Shown here in pieces: positions 1 to 9,279 of a stretch of DNA of 37,441 nt. Origin of the DNA: an uncultured Clostridia bacterium (GTDB taxonomy: Bacteria > Bacillota > Clostridia > TANB77 > CAG-508); the NCBI GenBank assembly GCA_947623725.1, contig CANQHI010000001.1, forward strand, positions 1 to 37,441, in the 5' to 3' direction. The notes below the pieces were generated by a model. That model searched no databases. It had not been told where the DNA came from and saw only the letters and a program-made list of their open reading frames with translations. Numbering within the stretch: position 1 is the first letter of the stretch; each line of letters begins with the position of its first letter. Made by a program: the position numbers and the translations under genes.

Positions 1-1
1 A

Positions 2-106
2 ATACTATTTTTAATAATAGCCTTAATGGTATCAACAACAATAAACGTAGCCTTATTGACAATTTTATACATAAAATATGTAAATTCAATAATAAATAAG
101 GAATAA
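2..106 (+). CDS. C-terminal end of a small hydrophobic/membrane protein truncated by the window edge (ILFLIIALMVSTTINVALLTILYIKYVNSIINKE*)
   Basis: Open frame from base 2 to TAA at 104-106; strongly hydrophobic translation; 5' end outside window. Confidence 0.4.
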   Translation: MLFLIIALMVSTTINVALLTILYIKYVNSIINKE

Positions 107-391
107 AAATAACAACACATTCTGCTCTCTACCAAATTGCAAATGTGTTGTTATAACTATATGTAGTGGTAACCGCATTCACTGCGGTTATTCATTTCCT
201 ATTTTCATTATACTTTATATTTTTTAAAATGTCAAATATAAAATAATTTTGATAAATATATATTAAATTTGCATTTACTTTTTCACTTGCCCTTATTTTA
301 TTATAAAACTAAATAATTTGCAATAATTACTTCATCTTTTACTATAATTTTATATGACTTTTCTTGGACACAATTCCTACAGATACGTCAT

Positions 392-477
392 TGGTGCAGG
401 TGGTGGGACTTGAACCCACACATAGTTTCCTATAATAGATTTTGAGTCTATCGCGTCTACCATTCCACCACACCTGC
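392..477 (-). tRNA. tRNA-Leu (anticodon CAA), CCA encoded
   Basis: Reverse complement gives acceptor stem GCAGGTG/CACCTGC, discriminator A, encoded CCA, anticodon arm ATAGA-CTCAAAA-TCTAT, T-arm GTGGGTTCAAGTCCCAC and a long variable arm. Confidence 0.93.
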
Positions 478-660
478 ATTTTTTATAAATACATAATTAC
501 ATATTAGCACAAATAAAACTAAAAGTCTAGCAAAATAAAAAATTTGTATTACAAAATGTCTTATAGATTTGTAGGCTTTGACTTTTCAACCAGCTCACAG
601 AAACTTCAACAAGATTTCTTCCTACATCTACTATTTCAAATGAAATGTTCTACCAAAAAA

Positions 661-697
661 GATTCTAGTGAAAAAATCTTCACTAGAATCTTTTTTT
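661..697. terminator. Intrinsic terminator hairpin downstream of the surface-protein gene
   Basis: GATTCTAGTGAA-aaaatc-TTCACTAGAATC followed by TTTTTTT; T-run also on the other strand. Confidence 0.8.
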
Positions 698-730
698 AGA
701 GTTTCCAAGTAGAACACTCTTCTTAGAGGT

Positions 731-2074
731 TTAATACCATACCCACCTTCCGTATTGATCCACCCAATACCCATTGATGTATTCATTTCGAGCAATATTT
801 CCATCTGGCTTTACATAATAGGAATATCCATTATAGTTAAACCATCCATATACTAACGCGCCCGAGTTGTCAAACGGATACGGTAATCCATTAATTACTT
901 CGATTCTACCTTTTACACAATAACCATTGCTATCAAAGTAGAACCAACGCTGTTGAATCAACTTCCAGGTGTTTGTAACAATTTTACCACTTTCATCAAC
1001 ATAACGGTCTCCAACCCACTGGTTGGTTAAAATGTTTCCACCACTGCCGAGGTAAAAGCCTTCTACAACTTTGTTATGTACTTCTTTTCCGGTACTTCTA
1101 TCATAAAAATACCAAGTTCCTTCAACATATACCCAACCTCTTGCCATTTCACCTTGTTTTATGTTTCCACTTCCTTGCGGATAAAAGTAATAAGTACTTC
1201 CTTGATAAGATTGCCATCCGGTTAACATTCTTCCTGTACCATCGAATAAGTAACTTCTTCCATCAACATTGTAAATGGTACTAGTCACTTTTCTACCGTT
1301 TACATAGTAGTACCAGATGTCTCCAACTTTTACCCAACCATTATTCTGTCCATGTGAATAGCTATATGGTGGATAATTGTAGTAATAATCATCATTGTAC
1401 CAGTAATCTCCATAATCCCAATAATCTCTTTCATAATAAAGTTCATCTGAATATTCGGACCACAGGCTATTAGTTAAATACGAGTCATTTGAACATGCCT
1501 TAACTCTGAACTTATTACTTTTCTTATCTTTAAGATAAGAATTGAGGTTAACTACAGTATCATAAACAGTAATATTATTACTATTTATACTTACCGTATA
1601 GTAGTCAGCTTCGTCTACTTCATCCCATGTTGCCAATCCGTAATCATCTTCCCAGTATAAGCCGGTTGGTGTGTCGAGTTGACCTTTTAGGCGTTTATTA
1701 CACCTTAATTCAACTTTTACAGTACTCTCATTAACCCGATGCCCACTCTGGAAAGTGGCTCCTGTAATAGAATACTGAGATTTTGTTGCAAAGTCATTGT
1801 AAAACACATAATTTTCCTTCGCAGTTACAGTTACACTGATCTCGGTCCTTTCTGCAAGTTCAGAATAATTTGTAGTGTATGTAATGTCATATTCATTACT
1901 GTGTGAACTTGTTGGTTCTACACTTATAATTTCACCCGCATTATTCTGATTAACCTTGATGTAAACCTTTTTCAATTCCGTTTGTGCCATTGCTTCCATT
2001 ACCATAAAATTCGTGGTAAATACAAACAATAGTACCATGAAAATTGTTACTGCAAACCCTTTCCGTTTCTTCAT
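731..2074 (-). CDS. Secreted surface protein with Fn3-like domain, Tyr/Asp-rich linker and C-terminal choline/glucan (cell wall)-binding repeats
   Basis: Signal peptide MKKRKGFAVTIFMVLLFVF...AMA; start placed at the internal ATG behind RBS AAAGGAGGTC; repeats such as GWVKVGDIWYYYVNGRKVTS, GWVYVEGTWYFYDRSTGKEV and TWKLIQQRWFYFDSNGYCVKG. Confidence 0.85.
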   Translation of the reverse strand: MKKRKGFAVTIFMVLLFVFTTNFMVMEAMAQTELKKVYIKVNQNNAGEIISVEPTSSHSNEYDITYTTNYSELAERTEISVTVTAKENYVFYNDFATKSQYSITGATFQSGHRVNESTVKVELRCNKRLKGQLDTPTGLYWEDDYGLATWDEVDEADYYTVSINSNNITVYDTVVNLNSYLKDKKSNKFRVKACSNDSYLTNSLWSEYSDELYYERDYWDYGDYWYNDDYYYNYPPYSYSHGQNNGWVKVGDIWYYYVNGRKVTSTIYNVDGRSYLFDGTGRMLTGWQSYQGSTYYFYPQGSGNIKQGEMARGWVYVEGTWYFYDRSTGKEVHNKVVEGFYLGSGGNILTNQWVGDRYVDESGKIVTNTWKLIQQRWFYFDSNGYCVKGRIEVINGLPYPFDNSGALVYGWFNYNGYSYYVKPDGNIARNEYINGYWVDQYGRWVWY

Positions 2075-2351
2075 TATAATAGACCTCCTTTTTTTGTTAT
2101 TTGCCCTAATTATCGAGGCAAAAGAATATAATATGTCCATTTATATTATACCACTTTTTAGATTTTATGTCAATTTACATAAATTGTTAACGGCTTGATC
2201 TTTATTTGTTGTAAACCTTAAATTTTTTTACGAAAATTTTAAATATCTCTTTTAATTTTATATTTATTTATGGTAAAATCCTTTATAAGAAAAACTATAT
2301 TATTTTATTTAGTATCATTTTTTAATAAATATACTATAAAAGGATGTTAAT

Positions 2352-3302
2352 ATGAATTATTTAATTAAAATAGAAGAAAAAAAATTAAATATAAAACGAG
2401 TAATAATTACTGCCGTTTTTTTTCTTGCATTTATTTCTTTTATATTTTTTATAATTAAAAAAAATATAACATATAATTCAATTTCAAAATCTGATGCTAA
2501 TATAGAAAATAGTACTGAAGAAAGCAATAATATTGCTTATGAAGTAAAAGATAATTCAGAAAATAATGAAGAACCGCAAAATCAAGAGCCATTAATCGTT
2601 GATATTGAATCAAACAACAATTATAACTTTACTCCTCTTAATTCTGATGAATTATCAAGGTTTGATGGAATTTATAAAAAAAGTGATCCAAAAAGAATTT
2701 TTTTAACATTTGATGATGGACCTACAACTCAGGTTACTCCTTTTATATTAGATTTATTAAAACAAGAGAATATAAAAGCTTCATTTTTTGTTCTAGGATC
2801 TAGAGTAGAAGCAAATCCAGATTTAGTAAAACGCGAATATGACGAAGGTCATTTCATAGCTAATCATGGATATTCTCACAAATATAGTTCAATTTATTCA
2901 AGTAATGAAGCTGTTTTTAACGAATACAACAAAACAAATGATTTAATAAAAAATGCCATTGGCAATCCAGATTATAATTCATTAGTATTTAGATTTCCAG
3001 GTGGTTCTATTGGTGGACCTTATGATACTTTGAAAAAAGGTGCAAAACAGAAATTAAGAGAACAAGGAATCGCAAGTGTTGATTGGAATGCATTAACTGG
3101 TGATGCTGAGGGAATAAAAACTAAAGAAGCTCTATTTGAAAGATTTTGTAATACGCTTAATGGGCAATCAAGTGTTGTTTTGTTAATGCATGATGCTGCA
3201 GATAAAATTTTAACTTATGAAATTTTACCAGATATTATATCATACTGTAGATCTAATGGATATGAGTTTAAATCTATGTATGATATAATATTGAGGCAAT
3301 AA
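2352..3302 (+). CDS. Membrane-anchored polysaccharide deacetylase (NodB-type, carbohydrate esterase 4)
   Basis: N-terminal TM; motifs FLTFDDGPTTQVT, HGYSHKYSS, FRFPGGS, LLMHDA. Confidence 0.9.
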   Translation: MNYLIKIEEKKLNIKRVIITAVFFLAFISFIFFIIKKNITYNSISKSDANIENSTEESNNIAYEVKDNSENNEEPQNQEPLIVDIESNNNYNFTPLNSDELSRFDGIYKKSDPKRIFLTFDDGPTTQVTPFILDLLKQENIKASFFVLGSRVEANPDLVKREYDEGHFIANHGYSHKYSSIYSSNEAVFNEYNKTNDLIKNAIGNPDYNSLVFRFPGGSIGGPYDTLKKGAKQKLREQGIASVDWNALTGDAEGIKTKEALFERFCNTLNGQSSVVLLMHDAADKILTYEILPDIISYCRSNGYEFKSMYDIILRQ

Positions 3303-3304
3303 TT

Positions 3305-3793
3305 TTAACCAAATACTACGATTAATGCTCCTAGTAAAATAAACCAATTAACTTTATCTTTAGACCAATCGTCTAATGTAAAATCCCATTCTTCTCCATT
3401 GGTTGATTCGAGTATATCAACCAATGAGACTTTTACACTATCTACATTGTCAAAATTAAATCTAGTTTCAAAATTTTTAGTTTCCCCTACAAGTAGATTA
3501 TTAACATCACAATACTTTGTGCCAACAAGCACTCCATTTTTACTATAATAATCTAACTTTAAGGCTTTACCTGTAATTACATCATTAGTAGTATTCTTTA
3601 TCTTTCCTTTTGTATAACCATTTAATACTGTTGATTTCATTTCACTTATTGTTACTTGTGGTTCACTAATATCTATCTCGTATTCTCTTTTAATATAATT
3701 AGACTTTAACAATAAATATGATATTCCATTTGATACAAAATAAAATATTAAAAGTATTAAAAAATATTTAAAAAAAGTTTTCATTCTTTTCAT
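3305..3793 (-). CDS. FxLYD-like domain membrane protein
   Basis: N-terminal TM; GKIKNTTNDVITGKALKLDYYSKNGVLVGTKYCDVNNLLVGETKNFETRF resembles FxLYD domains. Confidence 0.6.
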   Translation of the reverse strand: MKRMKTFFKYFLILLIFYFVSNGISYLLLKSNYIKREYEIDISEPQVTISEMKSTVLNGYTKGKIKNTTNDVITGKALKLDYYSKNGVLVGTKYCDVNNLLVGETKNFETRFNFDNVDSVKVSLVDILESTNGEEWDFTLDDWSKDKVNWFILLGALIVVFG

Positions 3794-3984
3794 AATTATA
3801 AATCTCCAATTGCTATATTATATCTTAATTAAAATTTTTCTTTTGCTATTTATCATGCTTTTACTTTTAGTTTTTATCATGTTCTTTTGACTTCTATCAT
3901 TTAGTTTTTATCATATTCCTTTAGTTTTTTATGATTTTTATCGTTTCTTTTGCTTTTTTAAAATATTTAATAATCTTTTAAATA

Positions 3985-4662
3985 TTAAATTTTTCTAAAT
4001 ACTCCTCCAACTTTTCCTAAAATTTTACAATCAGGAACTATAATTGGATCCATTGTACTGTTTTCTGGTTGTAGTCTAATATGATCTTTTTCTTTATAAA
4101 AAGTTTTTACAGTTGCTTCATCATCAATAAGAGCTACTACAATTGTACCATTTTCTGCTGTATTTTGTTTCTTTACTAATATGTAATCTCCATCCATTAT
4201 TCCTGCTTCTATCATACTTTCTCCCCTTACTGTAAGCATAAAACATTCTGAATTTCCAACAAAATCTAATGGAATAGGAAATGTATCTGTTATATTTTCA
4301 ACAGCTAAAATTGGTTGACCTGCTGTAATTTTTCCAACTACAGGCACATTAACCATTTCTTTATTTGAATAAAATTGCTTTGTATCATAAATGCCATTTT
4401 TATCGGTAATTACATCATCGCCTTTTGAATTTTTAAGTAGTCTTAAGGTTCTACCTTTTTTACTTTCTTTTTTTATAAATCCTCTTAACTCTAATGTTGT
4501 TAAATAACCTTGTACAGTTGCAGTCGAACTTAACCCAACTACTTTACATATTTCCCTAACCGATGGTGCATATCCTTTAAGCAATATTTCTTTTTCAATA
4601 TATTTTAATATTGCTCTTTCTCTTTTATTTAAACCATTTTCATCTCTTTTAGATTTATTCAT
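3985..4662 (-). CDS. lexA: LexA repressor (SOS response)
   Basis: Winged HTH ([34 protein letters not shown]) and S24 peptidase domain with [22 protein letters not shown]. Confidence 0.95.
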   Translation of the reverse strand: MNKSKRDENGLNKRERAILKYIEKEILLKGYAPSVREICKVVGLSSTATVQGYLTTLELRGFIKKESKKGRTLRLLKNSKGDDVITDKNGIYDTKQFYSNKEMVNVPVVGKITAGQPILAVENITDTFPIPLDFVGNSECFMLTVRGESMIEAGIMDGDYILVKKQNTAENGTIVVALIDDEATVKTFYKEKDHIRLQPENSTMDPIIVPDCKILGKVGGVFRKI

Positions 4663-4701
4663 TTTCTTCTCCTTTGACTAATTTATTAAAAACTCATAAT
4701 T

Positions 4702-4730
4702 AATATAGCATAAAAAAAATAGTTTGTCAA
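4702..4730 (-). promoter_or_regulatory. lexA sigma-A promoter
   Basis: Minus strand TTGACA-17 nt-TATATT upstream of lexA. Confidence 0.7.
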
Positions 4731-4775
4731 ACAAAAGTTTTAAAAAAACATGTTCGGCAAACTAAGTTTTTATTA
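4721..4775. promoter_or_regulatory. Putative LexA operator region: two related palindromic copies
   Basis: GTTTGTCAAACAAAAGTTT and GTTCGGCAAACTAAGTTT in tandem; the first overlaps the -35 TTGACA. Confidence 0.45.
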
Positions 4776-4828
4776 TCAACTAATTCACTATTATAAAGTG
4801 CTATAAACTTTTCTGTAAAAATTTATGC

Positions 4829-5218
4829 TTAAAAAATATTTTTTAAATTTAACATTTGCTTATCTTTTAAATGTTTTAAAAGATATAAACAATTTTCTAT
4901 CTCTGATACACTCTGTTTTTCTTCCTCTACTTCTATAAATCCTTTAATTAGTTTTAATTCTGTATTAACCTTTTCTAACTCAGAATGTTCTAAATAGCAA
5001 GTTAAAAATTTATATTTATCTTCCCATTTATTATAAATTTCATCTATCTCGTCAGATAGTTCACCGCTATCCTTTGATTCATTTATTACGCTACTTTTCA
5101 AGTTTTCTAAGTTATTGTTCATTTCTGAAATTGATTGTTTTGTATAATTTTGTGTAAAAAAACTTGTAACAAATATTGTTATTACTATAATTACAGTAAT
5201 TATAAGCTCTTTTTTCAT
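4829..5218 (-). CDS. DUF4363-like membrane-anchored protein
   Basis: N-terminal TM plus helical domain with KWEDKYKFLTCYLEHSELEKVNTEL; directly downstream of a DUF421 gene. Confidence 0.6.
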   Translation of the reverse strand: MKKELIITVIIVITIFVTSFFTQNYTKQSISEMNNNLENLKSSVINESKDSGELSDEIDEIYNKWEDKYKFLTCYLEHSELEKVNTELKLIKGFIEVEEEKQSVSEIENCLYLLKHLKDKQMLNLKNIF

Positions 5219-5284
5219 TCTTAATTTCTATCCTCATAATCAAATTTAGGTTTTAATAATGGATTAACCTATAACCTTCTTATT

Positions 5285-5959
5285 TTAATTTTTTTCTTTT
5301 TCCTGACAAAAGAAGTTTCCTTTTCCATCAATCGTAGCTATCAAGCAATTGTCTGCTTTTACTTTAAAGTTTTTAATTTGTTTTTCTAACCATTTTTCAT
5401 CTTTGCCTAATTTTTTCAAATTATCATACATTATTTTTCCATCTATAATTAAATCATAAGGTAATCCTTCATATTCTGGAGTAATATTAAAATCTTCTGG
5501 AATGGTACCTCTTTTTTCTGGTTTTAATAAAATTGATAGATTTCCATTTGTCTCTAGAATAGCATACTCTACATCAGCAATGCTAAATACATTATTTACT
5601 CTTAACCTCTCTTGCAATTCATTTAAGTTCATTCTTTCCTTGATTAATGCTTTTTCATCTATTTTTCCTCTAAATATTAATATTGTTGGTTTACTACAAG
5701 TTAAACTTCTAAATCTCATCGATTTTAAGTTTAAAAAAGAAATTATTAAATGGGCTGTTAGTAAGCCTAATATTGGCACAATTCCATTGATTATTGGTAT
5801 TCCTATTTCTGACATTGGTATTGATGCTAAATCTGCTATCATTATTGAAATTACAAATTCAAATGGTTGAAGCTGAGCTATTTCTCTCTTTCCCATGATT
5901 CGCATTACAATTAAAACTATTATATATAAAATTATTGACCTTACAAATGTAATTAACAT
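5285..5959 (-). CDS. DUF421 (YetF-like) membrane protein
   Basis: RxxGKREIAQLQPFEFVISIMIADLASIPM and LIIDGKIMYDNLKKL signatures. Confidence 0.88.
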   Translation of the reverse strand: MLITFVRSIILYIIVLIVMRIMGKREIAQLQPFEFVISIMIADLASIPMSEIGIPIINGIVPILGLLTAHLIISFLNLKSMRFRSLTCSKPTILIFRGKIDEKALIKERMNLNELQERLRVNNVFSIADVEYAILETNGNLSILLKPEKRGTIPEDFNITPEYEGLPYDLIIDGKIMYDNLKKLGKDEKWLEKQIKNFKVKADNCLIATIDGKGNFFCQEKEKN

Positions 5960-6179
5960 AAAATCTCCTATTTATATTATGAATTTTTAGATAGTATTCC
6001 CAATTTATTCATTTTTATAACTTAAATAATTATCCAATTTATATTTAAATTACAAATTATAAGTAGCTTAAAAATGTATATATTTATAAATATTGGAAAT
6101 AATTTTATTAAATTTATTTGCAATTTAAATATATTACATATATTTATTTAAAATTGTACTTAGGAAAGGAATGATTAAT

Positions 6180-6554
6180 ATGAAAATAAACAGATCTATT
6201 CAATTTATTGGAAGATTAATTACAAGTATTCTTGTTTTAGGAGTTACTGCTTTTTTTACACCTGGATTTACATTTTCATCAGTATGGATTTTAGCTATAG
6301 CCATTGCAATTTTAACTGTTGCGGATTTTTTAATTGACAATTTTACAAAACTTTATTTTCATCCATTTATAAAATTAATTATCGGATTCGTTTTATCTGG
6401 CATTGCTTTATTTCTAGTTCAATATTTTGTAATTGGATATTTGCTTTCTCCTCTTTCTATATTTTTAGGTGCTTTAGTTTATGGTCTTGTAGACTATATG
6501 CTTCCTAATGAAGAACTTGAAACTAGAGTTTCAGATAAAAAATTAGCTATTTAA
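6180..6554 (+). CDS. Small polytopic membrane protein (DUF2512/YndM-like)
   Basis: Four hydrophobic segments; start chosen at the second ATG by RBS spacing. Confidence 0.5.
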   Translation: MKINRSIQFIGRLITSILVLGVTAFFTPGFTFSSVWILAIAIAILTVADFLIDNFTKLYFHPFIKLIIGFVLSGIALFLVQYFVIGYLLSPLSIFLGALVYGLVDYMLPNEELETRVSDKKLAI

Positions 6555-6564
6555 AATGTAAAAT

Positions 6565-6612
6565 AAAAAAAAGACTTTTGTGTAATTATTTTACCAAAAA
6601 TCTTTTTTTATT
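6565..6612. terminator. Bidirectional A/T-flanked hairpin between convergent genes
   Basis: AAAAAGAcTTTTG...CAAAAAtCTTTTTTT between two convergent stops. Confidence 0.5.
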
Positions 6613-6620
6613 ATTTTGAT

Positions 6621-6965
6621 TTAAGCAATTGCTGATTCCTTTTTTGTAACTTTTTTCTCAGCAACTTTTTTTGTATCTTCTTTCTTTTCTGCTTTAACTG
6701 CTTTTTTTACTTCTTCAGGATATACACTAATTTTCTTTTTGTCTCTTCCAAGTCTTTCAACTTTCATTATTCCTGTAACTTTAGCATATAAAGTATCATC
6801 GCTTCCTATACCTACATTAGTACCAGGATGCATTTTTGTTCCTCTTTGTCTATAAAGTATATTTCCTGCTTGAACTAATTGTCCGTCAGCTCTTTTTATA
6901 CCAAGTCTCTTTGACTCACTATCTCTACCATTATTGGTACTACCTTGACCTTTATGATGTGCCAT
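6621..6965 (-). CDS. rpmA: 50S ribosomal protein L27 with Lys-rich C-terminal extension
   Basis: [45 protein letters not shown]; start at ATG 6965 after AGGTAGGTG (the ORF-track GTG lies inside the RBS). Confidence 0.96.
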   Translation of the reverse strand: MAHHKGQGSTNNGRDSESKRLGIKRADGQLVQAGNILYRQRGTKMHPGTNVGIGSDDTLYAKVTGIMKVERLGRDKKKISVYPEEVKKAVKAEKKEDTKKVAEKKVTKKESAIA

Positions 6966-7033
6966 TTCTAATTTCACCTACCTTTACTTATTTTTATATA
7001 AATTTCTTTATTTATTCATTTTTAATGTTTTTA

Positions 7034-7351
7034 TTATTCTGCTGTTTTAATAGATTTTATTTCAACCTTTGTATATGGTTGTCTATGACCTTGTGTTCTT
7101 CTTTCATTTTTCTTTGCTTTGTATTTGTATACTATTATTTTCTTTCCTTTTCCATTTGAAACAACAGTACCTTCTACTTTGCAACCTTTTACATAAGGAG
7201 TTCCAACTTTTACATTTTTATCATCAGATACTAAAACAACATTATCAAATGTAACTTTTTTTCCTTCTTCAGCATCTAATTTTTCAAAAAATACTACGTC
7301 TCCTTCTGATACTTTGTATTGTCTTCCACAACTTTCAATTACTGCGTACAC
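7034..7351 (-). CDS. rplU: 50S ribosomal protein L21 (GTG start)
   Basis: [18 protein letters not shown]...[31 protein letters not shown]. Confidence 0.96.
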   Translation of the reverse strand: MYAVIESCGRQYKVSEGDVVFFEKLDAEEGKKVTFDNVVLVSDDKNVKVGTPYVKGCKVEGTVVSNGKGKKIIVYKYKAKKNERRTQGHRQPYTKVEIKSIKTAE

Positions 7352-7460
7352 TCGTGTGCACCTCCTTTATCTCATACTCGCTAAGCATAAATGCAAGGTA
7401 TCTTAAAATATTTTAAGAATTTAGTTACCCGACTTAGGCGGTTTACAGTTATCTATTATA
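7352..7460 (-). promoter_or_regulatory. Structured 5' leader of rplU (L21-leader-like)
   Basis: Several stems on the minus strand: CCGcctaagtCGG, CTTAAAATATTTTAAG, CTTGC...GCGAG, directly before the RBS. Confidence 0.55.
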
Positions 7461-7550
7461 CTATATTTTTCATGTTGTTGTCAACTATTTTAGCACAAAA
7501 AAGACTAGTACAATGATTTCTATTCTTTTTTATAAATAATGCATCTTTCT

Positions 7551-8324
7551 TTATATTCCCATTATGCAATATCCACTATCTGCATAAATAATTTGACCTG
7601 TAATTGCATCAGACATGTTACTTAATAAAAATGTTGCCACATTTCCTATTTGCTCAATTGTAACATTTCTATGAAGTGGAGCTTTTTCTTCTACTACTGT
7701 TAATATTGAACTAAAATCTTTAATTCCCTTAGCTGATAAAGTTTTTATTGGTCCACTTGATAAAGCATTTACTCTTATTCCATCTTTACCTAAATTTTCT
7801 GCTAAATATCTCACACTTGCCTCTAATGCTGCTTTTGCTACACCCATAACATTATATCCTTGTAATACTTTTGTAGAACCATAATATGTAAGTGTTACTA
7901 AACTTGCATTTTCGTTTAACATATCTAATTCTTTTGCAACTCTGGAAACTAATACAAAAGAATATGCACTTACATCTACAGCATGGCTATATCCTTCTTT
8001 ACTTGTAAAAATGAAGTCATTGTGTAAATCATCTGTATTTGCATGTGCTATGGCATGAACTATACCATCAATTTTTCCATTTTCTGATTTTATTTTTTCA
8101 AATAATTTTTTTACAACTTCATCATTTGAAGCATCATCACAAACATAAGATTTTGAATCTTTGAAGTATTTAGTTAATTCTTCTATTTTTGACTTATTAT
8201 CTTCACCCATATATGTAAATATTAATTTTGCTCCATTTTCATAAGCTGATTTTGCAATTCCATAAGCTATACTCCATTTATTTCTTATACCCATTATTAA
8301 AATTTTCTTTCCTTCTAACATCAT
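7551..8324 (-). CDS. fabI: Enoyl-[ACP] reductase FabI
   Basis: GIRNKWSIAYGIAKS, catalytic YNVMGVAKAALEA, C-terminal ITGQIIYADSGYCIMG; start at ATGATG behind GAAAGGAAAAG. Confidence 0.92.
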   Translation of the reverse strand: MMLEGKKILIMGIRNKWSIAYGIAKSAYENGAKLIFTYMGEDNKSKIEELTKYFKDSKSYVCDDASNDEVVKKLFEKIKSENGKIDGIVHAIAHANTDDLHNDFIFTSKEGYSHAVDVSAYSFVLVSRVAKELDMLNENASLVTLTYYGSTKVLQGYNVMGVAKAALEASVRYLAENLGKDGIRVNALSSGPIKTLSAKGIKDFSSILTVVEEKAPLHRNVTIEQIGNVATFLLSNMSDAITGQIIYADSGYCIMGI

Positions 8325-8376
8325 AACTTTTCCTTTCAATATAGCAAATTTTTTTACTAGATTTTAGCTATATATT

Positions 8377-9279
8377 TCACACTTTTTTACTATAAGTTTC
8401 ATATTCTCCAATATTTCTAAATTTATCATATCGTTGCTCAACTAATTCTTTGGAGCTTAATTTTTGTAATTCCTTCAATTCTTTTTTTATTTCTGACTTT
8501 ATTTTTAGTGCAACATCTTCAAACTCTTTGTCTTCTTTTATTATTTTATCAACAATTTTAAAATCATATAAATCTTTTGCTGTTAATTTCATAACTTCCG
8601 CTGCTTCTTTTGCCCTAGAACTGTCTTTCCAAACGATACTTGCATAACCTTCTGGTGACAAAATCGAATAAATTGCATTTTCAAGCATTATAATTTTATT
8701 TCCAATTGTTATTGCCAATGCTCCTCCACTAGAGCCTTCTCCAATTACTACAACTATAATTGGAACTGTTAATTTTGCCATTTCAAACATTGACCTTGCA
8801 ATTGCTTCTCCTTGTCCTCTTTCTTCTGCACCAATTCCCGGATATGCTCCTTTTGTATCAACAAAAGTAACTATTGGTCTATTAAATTTTTCTGCTTGTT
8901 TCATTAATCTTATTGCTTTTCTATAGCTTTCCGGATTAGGCATTCCAAAGTTTCTTTCAATATTTTCCTTTGTATTTCTTCCTTTTTGTTGAGCTATAAC
9001 AGTAAAATTTTGATTACCTATTCTAGCTAAACCACATACTGTTGCTTTATCATCTTTAAATAATCTATCACCATGTAATTCTATAAATTCATCAAATATT
9101 ATTTTTATATAATCTAAGGCTGTTTTTCTATTTGAATTTCTTGCAATTTCTACTCTTTCCCAAGCAGTAATACCATTCTTATTGTTACATTTCCTGTCTT
9201 TTATTGATGCATTTTTATTATTTTCTTTTTTAGTAGGCATTGAATCCATATCCTCCATATTACACTTTCTTATAACCAT
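8377..9279 (-). CDS. accA: Acetyl-CoA carboxylase carboxyltransferase subunit alpha
   Basis: DYIKIIFDEFIELHGDRLFKDD, TFVDTKGAYPGIGAEERGQGEAIARS, GEGSSGGALAI. Confidence 0.95.
   Translation of the reverse strand: MVIRKCNMEDMDSMPTKKENNKNASIKDRKCNNKNGITAWERVEIARNSNRKTALDYIKIIFDEFIELHGDRLFKDDKATVCGLARIGNQNFTVIAQQKGRNTKENIERNFGMPNPESYRKAIRLMKQAEKFNRPIVTFVDTKGAYPGIGAEERGQGEAIARSMFEMAKLTVPIIVVVIGEGSSGGALAITIGNKIIMLENAIYSILSPEGYASIVWKDSSRAKEAAEVMKLTAKDLYDFKIVDKIIKEDKEFEDVALKIKSEIKKELKELQKLSSKELVEQRYDKFRNIGEYETYSKKV

Noticed and set aside
9260-9279. accD/accA overlap considered as a frameshift fusion
   Set aside because: Each ORF is complete for its family; the 20-nt overlap fits ordinary translational coupling.
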